A DNA stretch of 64,000 nt, taken from contig NZ_FWPT01000002.1 of assembly GCF_900174585.1 (NCBI RefSeq), forward strand, positions 372,001 to 436,000. The letters run 5' to 3'. The translations under genes were made by a program, and so were the position numbers. Below the pieces are notes generated by a model. The model was not told the origin of the DNA. It saw nothing but the letters and a program-made list of their open reading frames with translations, and did not search any database. Source of the stretch: Parendozoicomonas haliclonae. Lineage in GTDB: Bacteria; Pseudomonadota; Gammaproteobacteria; Pseudomonadales; Endozoicomonadaceae. This document shows, piece by piece, positions 56,844 through 64,000 of the stretch (positions are counted from its first letter, which is position 1; every line of letters begins with the position of its first letter).

Positions 56844-58324
56844 TTGTATTTGTTTTTCCTGTTGTCGATTTCGTCCGGCTGATAAACACCCACATTGCTA
56901 TGGCCTTCATCACGCAGATGCATGGCGTGAAGCTGGCTCATTACGCCCTTATCGCAATAGAGCAGGTAATGGCGGCTCTTATCCAGTTCCGGGAACTTGG
57001 TACGCAGTTGGTAGAACGGCATAACCACAATCTCACGGCCATCCAGCTTCAGCGGCTTGATCTCTTCTTCGGTCGGGTGACGGATATCGATGATGATATC
57101 GTCCTGCGCCAACTCGTTGGTCACTTCCACCTGCTCACGGGACAGATCATCGGCGATGATATCGGCCACAGAGACATTGCGGCGGTTCTCAATAGCAGCT
57201 TCCAGAACGGAGAAATCAAAGAAGCCCTCTTCCTTTTCCACCTTCTCAGGCTTGGCACGGGTGGTCGGATTCTTGGAGATGACCGCGCAGTATTCCGGAA
57301 TGCTCTTGGCAAACTCTTCGGTACCGATCTGACGGGCAACAGAAATAATTTCCTGCTTATCCATAGTCGCCAGCGGACGGAACACCAGCCTGTCGGTCAC
57401 CTTGTCGATCACCGCCAGATTCGGCAGTGTCTGGCTGGATACCTGAGCAATGGATTCACCAGTCACTATCGCGTCAATATGCATCAACTCAGCGGTCTTG
57501 CTGGCGGCGCGCAGCATCATCCGCTTGAGGATAACGCCCATATAGCTGTTATCAATCTTGGTCAGGATCTCTTCCACCACGCCTTCAAAAGGAATGGTCA
57601 CAAAGCGAACCCGGTGGGATGCACCATAACGGTCCCACAGATAGTAAGCCACTTCCTTCACCGCCAACTCGTGGGCATGACCACCCAGATTGAAGAAGCA
57701 GAAGTGGGTGTTCAGGCCACGCTTCATCATCAGGAAGCTGGATACGGTAGAGTCAAAACCACCGGAAATCAGAGACAGCACCGGCTCCTGGGTGCCCATC
57801 GGGTAACCACCCAAACCAGGATGACGACGAGTGATCAGGAACCAGCGATTGTTCTTAACCTCGATCTCAACCTTCACATCCGGGTTCTTCAGACTTACGC
57901 CCGCCGCACCGGTGGTCTGGTTCAGCTCACCACCGATATAACGCTCCAGATCAGTGGAAGTGAAGTTATGGTGGCCGCCGCGCTTGGCACGCACACAGAA
58001 GGTCTTGCCTTCCAGCTGCTCGGCAAAGATAGGACGAACAATCTCCAGCATCTCATCCATGGTTCCCAGCGGATATTCCGCTACTTCCAAAATCTGGTGG
58101 ATACCGGGAATGCAGCTCAGACGATCAGCAATCGCAGCTACGTCAGAAGGCTCGTCGCTGGAAGTCTGTACATCGAGCATATCCCACTTGCCGGTCACTT
58201 CGATGGACTCATCAAGAGGGCGGCAGACTGTACGGATATTGCGGCGGAGCTGTTTGACAAGTTGCTTTCTCACCGGAGAACTCTTGATCGTAATCTCCGG
58301 GAACAGCTTGATAATAAATTTCAT
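56840..58324 (-). CDS. thiI: tRNA 4-thiouridine synthase ThiI with rhodanese domain
   Basis: Sulfurtransferase that thiolates U8 of tRNAs and, in some bacteria, supplies sulfur for thiamine. The start is set at the ATG at 58324 (MKFIIKLFPEITIKSSPVR), 494 residues; six upstream in-frame codons are unconserved. Domains: ferredoxin-like N-terminus, THUMP, PP-loop SGGFDSTVSSFLMMKRG near 191-207, active-site Cys in IPEYCAVISKNPTT and a C-terminal rhodanese domain with the persulfide Cys in YLLYCDKGVMSQLHA. Divergent from glnA. Confidence 0.95.
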   Translation of the reverse strand: MKFIIKLFPEITIKSSPVRKQLVKQLRRNIRTVCRPLDESIEVTGKWDMLDVQTSSDEPSDVAAIADRLSCIPGIHQILEVAEYPLGTMDEMLEIVRPIFAEQLEGKTFCVRAKRGGHHNFTSTDLERYIGGELNQTTGAAGVSLKNPDVKVEIEVKNNRWFLITRRHPGLGGYPMGTQEPVLSLISGGFDSTVSSFLMMKRGLNTHFCFFNLGGHAHELAVKEVAYYLWDRYGASHRVRFVTIPFEGVVEEILTKIDNSYMGVILKRMMLRAASKTAELMHIDAIVTGESIAQVSSQTLPNLAVIDKVTDRLVFRPLATMDKQEIISVARQIGTEEFAKSIPEYCAVISKNPTTRAKPEKVEKEEGFFDFSVLEAAIENRRNVSVADIIADDLSREQVEVTNELAQDDIIIDIRHPTEEEIKPLKLDGREIVVMPFYQLRTKFPELDKSRHYLLYCDKGVMSQLHAMHLRDEGHSNVGVYQPDEIDNRKNKYK

Positions 58325-58467
58325 GGACAACGAATGGGTCAAAAACTGTGAATCCGGTAATTATACAGAACCGCAGCCGCAGCGGGTACGATCCCCCCAT
58401 AAAGAAGCAGGCATTGGTATAGGGAAGGTGTAAACTGTAGGCGCCGGAGGGGGCAGAAAACCTTAAC

Positions 58468-58482
58468 GCACCACAATGGGGC
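58468..58482. promoter_or_regulatory. NtrC-like binding site upstream of glnA
   Basis: GCACCACAATGGGGC matches the NtrC dyad GCACC-N5-GGTGC with one mismatch and lies about 130 bp upstream of the sigma-54 promoter. Further dyad arms TTTTGGTGC (58515-58523) and GCACCAAAA (58553-58561) lie between it and the promoter. Confidence 0.55.
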
Positions 58483-58611
58483 ACACTCAAGCCGAGAGCA
58501 ACCAGGGTGACCCGTTTTGGTGCGGGAGGTTTTTGAAAAGTGCTCATTTGTTGCACCAAAACCAGGATACGCCTTCAACGGAAGTACACACTTCAGGGAA
58601 AGACAGTGTTT

Positions 58612-58627
58612 TGGCACACGGATTGCT
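58612..58627 (+). promoter_or_regulatory. Sigma-54 promoter of glnA
   Basis: TGGCAC-N5-TTGCT, an exact match to the -24/-12 consensus TGGCAC-N5-TTGCW, about 175 bp upstream of the glnA ATG. It explains nitrogen control through NtrC. The 450-bp gap between thiI and glnA holds no gene, only this promoter and the NtrC-like sites. Confidence 0.8.
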
Positions 58628-58801
58628 ATTAGAGAAACCGAGTAGAGTTGCAAGACGTGCATAAGCACAGAACCGGGCTGGTCAACTGCTCGCCATTGAC
58701 CAAATCTGCCGAAGGACGCACACCCAGCACCCACTGAGAGCGGACACAATGGTGGCAGGCCCGACAGAATTGAGAAACATCAAGCCTGAGGAATGACAAG
58801 A

Positions 58802-60208
58802 ATGTCTAACAAGACTCTTTCCCTGATCAAGGAACACGACGCCAAGTGGGTTGACCTGCGCTTCACCGACACCCGCGGCAAAGAGCAGCACGTTTCCCTG
58901 CCTATCGGCGAAATCGACAGCGAGTTCTTTGAAATCGGCAAAATGTTCGATGGCTCCTCCATCGCTGGCTGGAAAGGTATCAACGAATCCGACATGATCC
59001 TGATGCCGGACGACAGCACCGCCATTCTCGACCCGTTCACCGAAGCAACCACCGTTAACCTGCGCTGCGACATCATCGAGCCTGCCACCATGCAGGGCTA
59101 CGAGCGTGACCCACGTTCTGTTGCCAAGCGCGCTGAAGAATACCTGAAGTCCACCGGTATCGGTGATACTGCCTTCTTTGGCCCAGAGCCAGAGTTCTTC
59201 GTATTTGACGACGTGAAGTGGAAGGTTGACATCTCCGGCGCGTCCTACGAAGTGAACTCCGAAGAAGCGGCCTGGGCTTCCAACGAAATGTTTGAAGGCG
59301 GCAACATCGGTCACCGTCCTGGCGTTAAAGGCGGTTACTTCCCGGTTCCTCCAGTCGATTCCCTGCACGATCTGCGTGCCGCCATGTGTGCCGCTACCGA
59401 AGCCATGGGCGTTCCTGTAGAAGTGCATCACCACGAAGTAGGCACAGCCGGTCAGTGTGAAATCGGTACCCGTTTCAACACTCTGGTACGCAAGGCTGAC
59501 GAAACCCAGATCCTGAAGTATGCCGTGCACAACGTTGCTCACGCCTACGGCAAGACTGCCACCTTTATGCCTAAGCCACTGGTTGGTGATAACGGCAGCG
59601 GCATGCACGTTCACATGTCCATCAGCAAGGACGGCAACAACCTGTTCGCAGGCGACGGCTATGCCGGTCTGAGCGAAACCGCTCTGTACTACATCGGTGG
59701 TGTGATCAAACACGCTAAAGCGATCAACGCTTTCACCAACGCTTCCACCAACGCCTACAAGCGTCTGGTTCCAGGTTTTGAAGCTCCTGTTATGCTGGCT
59801 TACTCCGCCCGTAACCGTTCCGCTTCCATCCGTATTCCTTACGTGAACAGCCCTAAGGCCCGTCGTATCGAAGTACGTTTCCCTGACCCGACTGCCAACC
59901 CATACCTGGCTTTCGCAGCCCTGATGATGGCTGGTCTGGACGGCATCAAGAACCAGATTCACCCTGGCGATGCGGCTGACAAGGATCTGTACGATCTGCC
60001 ACCGGAAGAAGCTTCTGAGATCCCAACTGTTGCAGCCAGCTTTGAAGAAGCTCTGTCTGCACTGGACGCAGACCGTGCCTTCCTGACCGAAGGTGGCGTA
60101 TTCACCGACGACATGATCGACGGCTACCTCGAGCTGAAGCGCGAAGAGTGCATCAAAGTAAGCCAGACCACTCACCCTGTTGAGTTTGATCTGTATTACT
60201 CTTGCTAA
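58802..60208 (+). CDS. glnA: Glutamine synthetase type I
   Basis: ATP-dependent synthesis of glutamine from glutamate and ammonia. The start is the ATG at 58802 ([16 protein letters not shown]), with GAGGA at good spacing; the ATG at 58793 abuts that site. 468 residues, the proteobacterial GS-I length. Motifs: [17 protein letters not shown] near 50-66, [30 protein letters not shown] and the adenylylation Tyr in DLYDLPPEE. Followed by a palindrome and a strong terminator. Confidence 0.98.
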   Translation: MSNKTLSLIKEHDAKWVDLRFTDTRGKEQHVSLPIGEIDSEFFEIGKMFDGSSIAGWKGINESDMILMPDDSTAILDPFTEATTVNLRCDIIEPATMQGYERDPRSVAKRAEEYLKSTGIGDTAFFGPEPEFFVFDDVKWKVDISGASYEVNSEEAAWASNEMFEGGNIGHRPGVKGGYFPVPPVDSLHDLRAAMCAATEAMGVPVEVHHHEVGTAGQCEIGTRFNTLVRKADETQILKYAVHNVAHAYGKTATFMPKPLVGDNGSGMHVHMSISKDGNNLFAGDGYAGLSETALYYIGGVIKHAKAINAFTNASTNAYKRLVPGFEAPVMLAYSARNRSASIRIPYVNSPKARRIEVRFPDPTANPYLAFAALMMAGLDGIKNQIHPGDAADKDLYDLPPEEASEIPTVAASFEEALSALDADRAFLTEGGVFTDDMIDGYLELKREECIKVSQTTHPVEFDLYYSC

Positions 60209-60246
60209 GAGATGGTTCTGCTAAACGCGGGTCTTGCTAAGAGATG
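60200..60246 (+). repeat. 15-bp direct repeat at the 3' end of glnA
   Basis: TCTTGCTAAGAGATG occurs at 60200-60214, spanning the glnA stop, and again at 60232-60246. Probably a small local duplication. Confidence 0.6.
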
Positions 60247-60249
60247 TCT

Positions 60250-60274
60250 GGCTCCCACGCTGAGCGTGGGAGCC
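60250..60274. repeat. REP-like palindrome
   Basis: 12-bp perfect stem GGCTCCCACGCT / AGCGTGGGAGCC with a one-base centre. The core CCCACGC...GCGTGGG resembles interspersed palindromic units known in many proteobacterial genomes. Only one copy was noticed in this window. Confidence 0.5.
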
Positions 60275-60310
60275 AACGACTGCTTTAGCAAACACTGATA
60301 TCCATCCCGG

Positions 60311-60340
60311 AAGGCTGCCAACAGGCAGCCTTCTTTTTTT
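60311..60340 (+). terminator. Rho-independent terminator of glnA
   Basis: Perfect 9-bp stem AAGGCTGCC / GGCAGCCTT with a 4-nt loop, followed by CTTTTTTT. It ends about 130 nt after the glnA stop and separates glnA from the downstream regulatory genes. Confidence 0.9.
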
Positions 60341-60358
60341 GCCTCCAGAAAATGATAT

Positions 60359-61636
60359 TCAGATATTCAGCAAGCGCTTGATATCCGCACGGGAAGGGAT
60401 AACACCAGAAGGCAGCTTGTGTGTTTCCAGCAGATGCAGCAGCCGCTCAGCTCTTGGTCGATCAAAGTCGGCCGGCAGGCGGCAATCCGTCCAATAACCG
60501 GACATACCTGCCATCACACACAGGTAAGAAGCCACATGTTCATAAACCCGGGTTGTGGGATGAATACTGTCCCAGAAAAAATACTGTTCCGGGTGATCAC
60601 AGACTTTAAATGGCTCGCCCAGATAGCTGGATTCCAGCAGCCCCCCTTGAATGGAAGGACCGCCGTCTCCACTCGGACAACCATTCACATTCACATTGGT
60701 GCAGGCTTTGCTCTTTTCGGTAAAGCCAAAACTGTCCGCATTATCGAAGAACAACCGGAACGCTGAATAGCCGTCAGCAAAGATCAGCTGGATATCCGGA
60801 TTCTCCTGCTGCAGCCTGATTCTTTCGTTGTTCGCCATACGATTGTGTCGTTCAATCTGAACCTTGAACGGGTAAGTGTTTGCGCCAATAAAACAGGGTG
60901 TAATAGTGATGTCAGGCAACGTGCCCCAGGCAATATGTTTGGCGCCATGGTCAATCAACTGCTCAAGAATATCGACCTGCGCAGACACAACGGCTTCCGG
61001 TTGCCAGTAGCCATTCTGGTAATCATTGGAGCCGGAGAACAACACATACATGGTGTCCGGCTCAAGCACAGGATGCTCATCCAAATACCAGCGCACTACT
61101 TCCTGAGCGCTGGGGATAAACCATTTGCTGAACCCTTTGCTGAGATGTTCCAGCACGCCCGACACATCCCATGCCTCGTCATCCTGCAACTGATACAGGG
61201 ACGACAGAAAATTCTTCCCGGACAGCGACCAGCTACCACCAAAGGCCAGATTCACAAACTGACCACCGTCTTCCGGATCCAGTCCCAGCATGGGAGCCAC
61301 CAGCTCACTGGACACCGGACCATTACTGAACCGTCCCTGGTAATAATGTTTGGGCGGAATCTCACCCACAAACAACTTTAGCGGCAACCGGTTCCAACCG
61401 AAATGAAAGAGATGGTCAAAGAAGTCCGGGCGGGGAACGCCGCCTTGGAAATAACGGGTCAGGGTTCGCGTGTTTCCGGTATCCGCCAGACTGTCGCCAA
61501 AAATAACCAGCTTCTTCAACCGTATGGGCGCTTCGGCTTCTGCAGACTCCTGCCCGGCCTTTAACACAGGGTTGAATAAAAGCGTCAGGGCAAAGACAAA
61601 TGAAATTAATTGCCATGGAGCTGTCATCATTGGCAC
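60359..61636 (-). CDS. Secreted GDSL/SGNH lipase-esterase
   Basis: 425 residues with an N-terminal signal peptide (QLISFVFALTLLFNPVLKAG, cleavage near 28). SGNH blocks in order: LVIFGDSLADTGN (block I, nucleophile Ser, near 44-56), VNLAFGGSWS (Gly block), YVLFSGSNDYQNGYW (Asn block) and FFWDSIHPTTRVYEHVA (Asp and His). Related enzymes include phospholipase-type hemolysins and acyltransferases; substrate unknown. It lies on the opposite strand between glnA and ntrBC, within the nitrogen-control region, and is probably not co-regulated. Confidence 0.88.
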   Translation of the reverse strand: MPMMTAPWQLISFVFALTLLFNPVLKAGQESAEAEAPIRLKKLVIFGDSLADTGNTRTLTRYFQGGVPRPDFFDHLFHFGWNRLPLKLFVGEIPPKHYYQGRFSNGPVSSELVAPMLGLDPEDGGQFVNLAFGGSWSLSGKNFLSSLYQLQDDEAWDVSGVLEHLSKGFSKWFIPSAQEVVRWYLDEHPVLEPDTMYVLFSGSNDYQNGYWQPEAVVSAQVDILEQLIDHGAKHIAWGTLPDITITPCFIGANTYPFKVQIERHNRMANNERIRLQQENPDIQLIFADGYSAFRLFFDNADSFGFTEKSKACTNVNVNGCPSGDGGPSIQGGLLESSYLGEPFKVCDHPEQYFFWDSIHPTTRVYEHVASYLCVMAGMSGYWTDCRLPADFDRPRAERLLHLLETHKLPSGVIPSRADIKRLLNI

Positions 61637-61692
61637 GCCTCATCCGCAAGCATTATCATGGGGAGAAAGAGAATAGGAAAAACAGGGATACC

Positions 61693-62322
61693 ATGACGGC
61701 AATTCTTCGCCAGCTCGCAATGATCGCGCTATTTATGTCTGTTATCTCCGTTCCGGTTCAGGCCGAGATTTACCGAACGGTTGATGCGGAAGGTAATGTT
61801 ATCTTTACCGACCAGAAGCCGAAGAGCGGCCCTTCTGAAACGGTTGAGGTCGGCCCTGTTTTAACTGTGCCTTCGACCAAGGTTAAGCCCCTGCCGCCCA
61901 AACCGAAACAAGAGCAGCAGGCAAACCGCTACAAATCTTTGAACATCGTCTCACCTGAAAATGAACAGTCTTTCCAGAACCCTGAAAGAATCACCATCAC
62001 CGCCCAGGCTCGGCCTTCAGCCCGGTCAGGGGATCGTTTTCGCCTGATATGGGATGGTTCCTCACTTCTGGAAAGTGATTCGCCAAACTTTACCGTGGAA
62101 ATGCCTGATCGCGGCGCCCATTCGATCCAGATCGAGATTATGGATAAGAACGGCAAAACACTTATCAGCAGCCAGCCGCGCACTATCTATGTGCACCGTG
62201 CCAGTGTGTTCAACAACCCGCAACACAAGCCGGATGACGATATGGATGATGTCGGTGGACCAGCCGTTGCTCTCCTTAATGCTGTGACTTCCCTGTTAGT
62301 CGATAAGGCCACTGATAACTAA
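61693..62322 (+). CDS. DUF4124 domain-containing periplasmic protein
   Basis: 209 residues from ATG 61693. Signal peptide (LRQLAMIALFMSVISVPVQAE). The DUF4124 core follows directly: IYRTVDAEGNVIFTDQKP near 24-41. Then a Pro/Lys-rich linker (KVKPLPPKPKQEQQ) and a C-terminal Ig-like beta domain (IVSPENEQSFQNPERITI ... GAHSIQIEIMDKNG). Proteins of this family are often encoded between glnA and ntrB in pseudomonads and relatives. Function unknown. Confidence 0.85.
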   Translation: MTAILRQLAMIALFMSVISVPVQAEIYRTVDAEGNVIFTDQKPKSGPSETVEVGPVLTVPSTKVKPLPPKPKQEQQANRYKSLNIVSPENEQSFQNPERITITAQARPSARSGDRFRLIWDGSSLLESDSPNFTVEMPDRGAHSIQIEIMDKNGKTLISSQPRTIYVHRASVFNNPQHKPDDDMDDVGGPAVALLNAVTSLLVDKATDN

Positions 62323-62392
62323 TCAAGCTTCTTCCCATGGCAGTGCCCACAGCACTGTCATGGAACACTCTCCCCTCATACAAACCTGTGGC

Positions 62393-62407
62393 GCACCAAT
62401 ATGGTGC
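62393..62407. promoter_or_regulatory. Perfect NtrC dyad upstream of ntrB
   Basis: GCACCA-ATA-TGGTGC, a perfect palindrome matching the NtrC consensus, immediately before TACAAT (62412-62417), a possible -10 box. A similar site represses glnL in enterobacteria, so autorepression is likely. The 250-bp gap also has a stem CAGTGC/GCACTG near 62341-62356. Confidence 0.7.
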
Positions 62408-62571
62408 AATATACAATAACCTCTAAAATGTCCCTTTGCAGCTCTGCCCGCTCTTCTGGCTGGCAGCCGCACATCAAGCCCCGAATACACAGGTTTTCTG
62501 GATTGGAAACCTGCAAAAACAAAGCTGGTTTACTTCTTGCAATAACAACAGGAAGAATCACAACAGCAACA

Positions 62572-63762
62572 ATGAAGACTATCAGGCAGAACGATTCCAT
62601 GATTACGGGTACCCGGCTTACCAATACTCTGCAGCACCAGCCTGGCGATGACCTTCCGGCTTCAATGCAGAAAAGCCTGCTGGATAACCTGACCACCGCT
62701 GTACTGGTTTTTGATAGTGAGCTGAACCTTCGTTATATGAATGCTGCGGCTGAAGATGTACTCGAAGTCAGCGACCGTCGTGTGCACGGTATCAACATCC
62801 GTGAACTGTTTATTGAAGATCAATCCTCCCTGAGCAGCATGGAAAAAGCCTTGTATAACGAAGAAGGCTACAACAAGCGGGAAGCCAAACTGCAACTGCT
62901 GACCGGGCAAAGTCTGACTGCTGATTACGCCATCACTCCACTGCAGGATGCTGGAGAGGCGAACCTGTTGATGGAGCTGCAACCCCGCGATCGCCTGCTT
63001 CGTATTCGCCGGGAAGAAACCCTCAAGGCTAAACAGGAAACTGCCCGTATCCTTGTTCGCGGCTTGGCCCATGAAATTAAAAACCCGCTGGGCGGCGTAC
63101 GCGGTGCAGCACAGCTACTGGAACGGGAACTGCCTAATGCCGAGCTGAAAGAGTACACCAGCGTCATTATTGAAGAAGCCGACCGGCTGCGGAATCTGGT
63201 TGACCGGATGCTTGGGCCGATCAAACCGCCCCGCTTTGATGAAACCAATATCCACGAAGTGCTGGAACGGGTCTGCAGCCTGATCAATGCCGAGACCGGC
63301 CACTCGCTGCGTATCATCCGCGATTACGACCCCAGCATTCCGGAAATGAGTATTGATGCGGAACAGATGATTCAGGCCACCCTGAATATTGTTCGCAATG
63401 CCATGCAGGCCATCACCCAGAGCATGCCCCAAAGCGATGGCTGCATCACCCTGCGCACCCGCATTCTCAGACAGTTCACCATCAGCAATGTCCGCCACCG
63501 GATTATCTGCCGGGTCGACATCGAAGATAACGGCCCGGGTATTCCCAAAGATATGCTGGAGAATATTTTTTACCCGATGATCAGTGGCCGCGCCGATGGC
63601 ACCGGCCTGGGACTCTCCATCGCCCAATCCATCCTGAGCCAGCACGACGGCATTATTAATTGTGAGTCGGAGCCCGGACAAACCCGTTTTAGCCTTTTTA
63701 TTCCCTTTGTCAGTCACAAGACTGAACAACAGACTCACGCAGGAGCCGGGAGAACGCCATGA
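62572..63762 (+). CDS. glnL: Nitrogen regulation sensor histidine kinase NtrB
   Basis: Cytoplasmic kinase/phosphatase that controls NtrC according to PII status. The start is taken as ATG 62572 (396 residues); 62599 is an alternative. The open frame runs further upstream, but those codons cover the regulatory region. PAS domain (LDNLTTAVLVFDSELNLRYMNAAAEDVL near 29-56), H-box LVRGLAHEIKNPLGGVRGAAQLLE near 161-184, N-box TLNIVRNAMQAI, G1 DIEDNGPGIPKDML and G2 GTGLGLSIAQSIL. No membrane segment. ATGA overlap with ntrC. Confidence 0.94.
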   Translation: MKTIRQNDSMITGTRLTNTLQHQPGDDLPASMQKSLLDNLTTAVLVFDSELNLRYMNAAAEDVLEVSDRRVHGINIRELFIEDQSSLSSMEKALYNEEGYNKREAKLQLLTGQSLTADYAITPLQDAGEANLLMELQPRDRLLRIRREETLKAKQETARILVRGLAHEIKNPLGGVRGAAQLLERELPNAELKEYTSVIIEEADRLRNLVDRMLGPIKPPRFDETNIHEVLERVCSLINAETGHSLRIIRDYDPSIPEMSIDAEQMIQATLNIVRNAMQAITQSMPQSDGCITLRTRILRQFTISNVRHRIICRVDIEDNGPGIPKDMLENIFYPMISGRADGTGLGLSIAQSILSQHDGIINCESEPGQTRFSLFIPFVSHKTEQQTHAGAGRTP

Positions 63763-64000
63763 GCATAGATTCAGCCATCAACAAGGAAGTGAACGGACAC
63801 GTCTGGATCATTGATGATGATCGTTCTATCCGCTGGGTTCTGGAACGGGCTTTGTCTCAGGCCGGTATCAAGGTTTCCAGTTTTGAAAGTGCCGATACTG
63901 CGCTGAACAAGATTGCCAGCCAGCGGCCGGATGCCATTATCAGTGATGTGCGCATGCCTGGTACCGACGGTCTGGCCATGCTGAAAACATTGCAGACCGA
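63759..64000 (+). CDS. glnG: Nitrogen regulation response regulator NtrC, partial
   Basis: Only the first 80 codons are inside the window. They form the receiver domain: VWIIDDDRSIRWVLERAL near 15-32 (acidic pocket) and the phosphoacceptor Asp63 in AIISDVRMPGTDG. The N-terminus is about 8 residues longer than the E. coli protein. The AAA+ and Fis-type domains lie beyond the edge. It activates the sigma-54 glnA promoter seen upstream. Confidence 0.93.
   Translation, partial: MSIDSAINKEVNGHVWIIDDDRSIRWVLERALSQAGIKVSSFESADTALNKIASQRPDAIISDVRMPGTDGLAMLKTLQT

Noticed and set aside
56900-58351. 483-codon open frame antisense to thiI
   Set aside because: Lies entirely over thiI, whose PP-loop and rhodanese motifs are intact. 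The shadow has no ribosome site or motif.
58682-60175. 497-codon open frame antisense to glnA
   Set aside because: It mirrors the strongly conserved glnA frame; its protein has no recognisable motif and an odd Val/His/Gly composition typical of antisense shadows.
60250-60274. Palindrome after glnA as the glnA terminator
   Set aside because: No U-run follows it; the true terminator with a T-tract is the hairpin at 60311-60340.
1-64000. CRISPR arrays, tRNA/rRNA genes, transposases, phage genes
   Set aside because: No regularly spaced repeats, cloverleaf sequences, integrase or transposase frames were recognised anywhere in the window.

Overview
This window reads as a chromosomal segment of a gammaproteobacterium. 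Core-gene order matches Oceanospirillales/Pseudomonadales-type genomes: gcvT-gcvH-gcvP, ygfB-pepP-ubiH-ubiI, zapA-ssrS, ygfA-ilvA-rpiA, livKHMGF, argE-argA, folA-thiI, and glnA-DUF4124-ntrB-ntrC. Between these core blocks sit genes with eukaryote-like or orphan character: an ankyrin-repeat-like protein, a Hanks-type kinase, secreted SET-like proteins and a 940-residue orphan. That mix suggests a host-associated marine lineage such as the Endozoicomonas group. The lineage is an inference; no marker gene here proves it.

Layout. 1-4.5 kb: glycine cleavage genes (minus), gcvP cut by the window edge. 4.6-8.5 kb: ferric-iron ABC transporter (fbpA-fbpB) with a Fur-like box, divergent from a LysR regulator. 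8.5-10.5 kb: purine nucleoside phosphorylase and a repeat-rich lipoprotein. 10.8-16.6 kb: ubiI, ubiH, pepP and ygfB (minus), with an ankyrin-like gene inserted on the opposite strand between pepP and ubiH. 16.7-19.1 kb: alkaline phosphatase, a ZapB-like coiled-coil protein, zapA and 6S RNA. 19.1-26.4 kb: an accessory block separating ssrS from its usual neighbour ygfA. It holds a hemerythrin, a Ser/Thr kinase, a small membrane protein / gluconate-dehydrogenase subunit 3 / GMC oxidoreductase / ThuA operon, and a tryptophanase with a candidate TnaC leader peptide. 26.5-30 kb: ygfA, ilvA, rpiA and a candidate 28-residue membrane peptide.

30-32 kb: an NRAMP-like transporter overlapping a DUF1445 hydro-lyase. 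32.2-37.3 kb: complete branched-chain amino-acid ABC operon livKHMGF. 37.4-41.7 kb: a tandem array of three SET-like proteins, the third apparently truncated at its 5' end. 41.9-46.7 kb: a 36-residue membrane peptide, a solitary GspE/PilB-type ATPase, and a phosphate group (CYTH triphosphatase, DUF47/PhoU-like, Pit transporter). 46.8-50.5 kb: molybdenum hydroxylase (2Fe-2S subunit, Moco subunit, XdhC chaperone). 50.5-53.1 kb: argE-argA. 53.1-56.3 kb: a small secreted protein and the 940-residue orphan. 56.3-58.3 kb: folA-thiI. 58.4-64 kb: nitrogen regulation, with a sigma-54/NtrC-controlled glnA, a GDSL lipase, a DUF4124 protein, and ntrB-ntrC with a palindromic NtrC site upstream.

The most novel-looking items are the TnaC-like leader that keeps the W-F-x-I-D core but lacks the terminal proline, the SET-like array, the 940-residue orphan with mutually exclusive leader hairpins, and two unlisted small membrane ORFs. 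No CRISPR array, tRNA, rRNA, transposase or prophage gene was seen.
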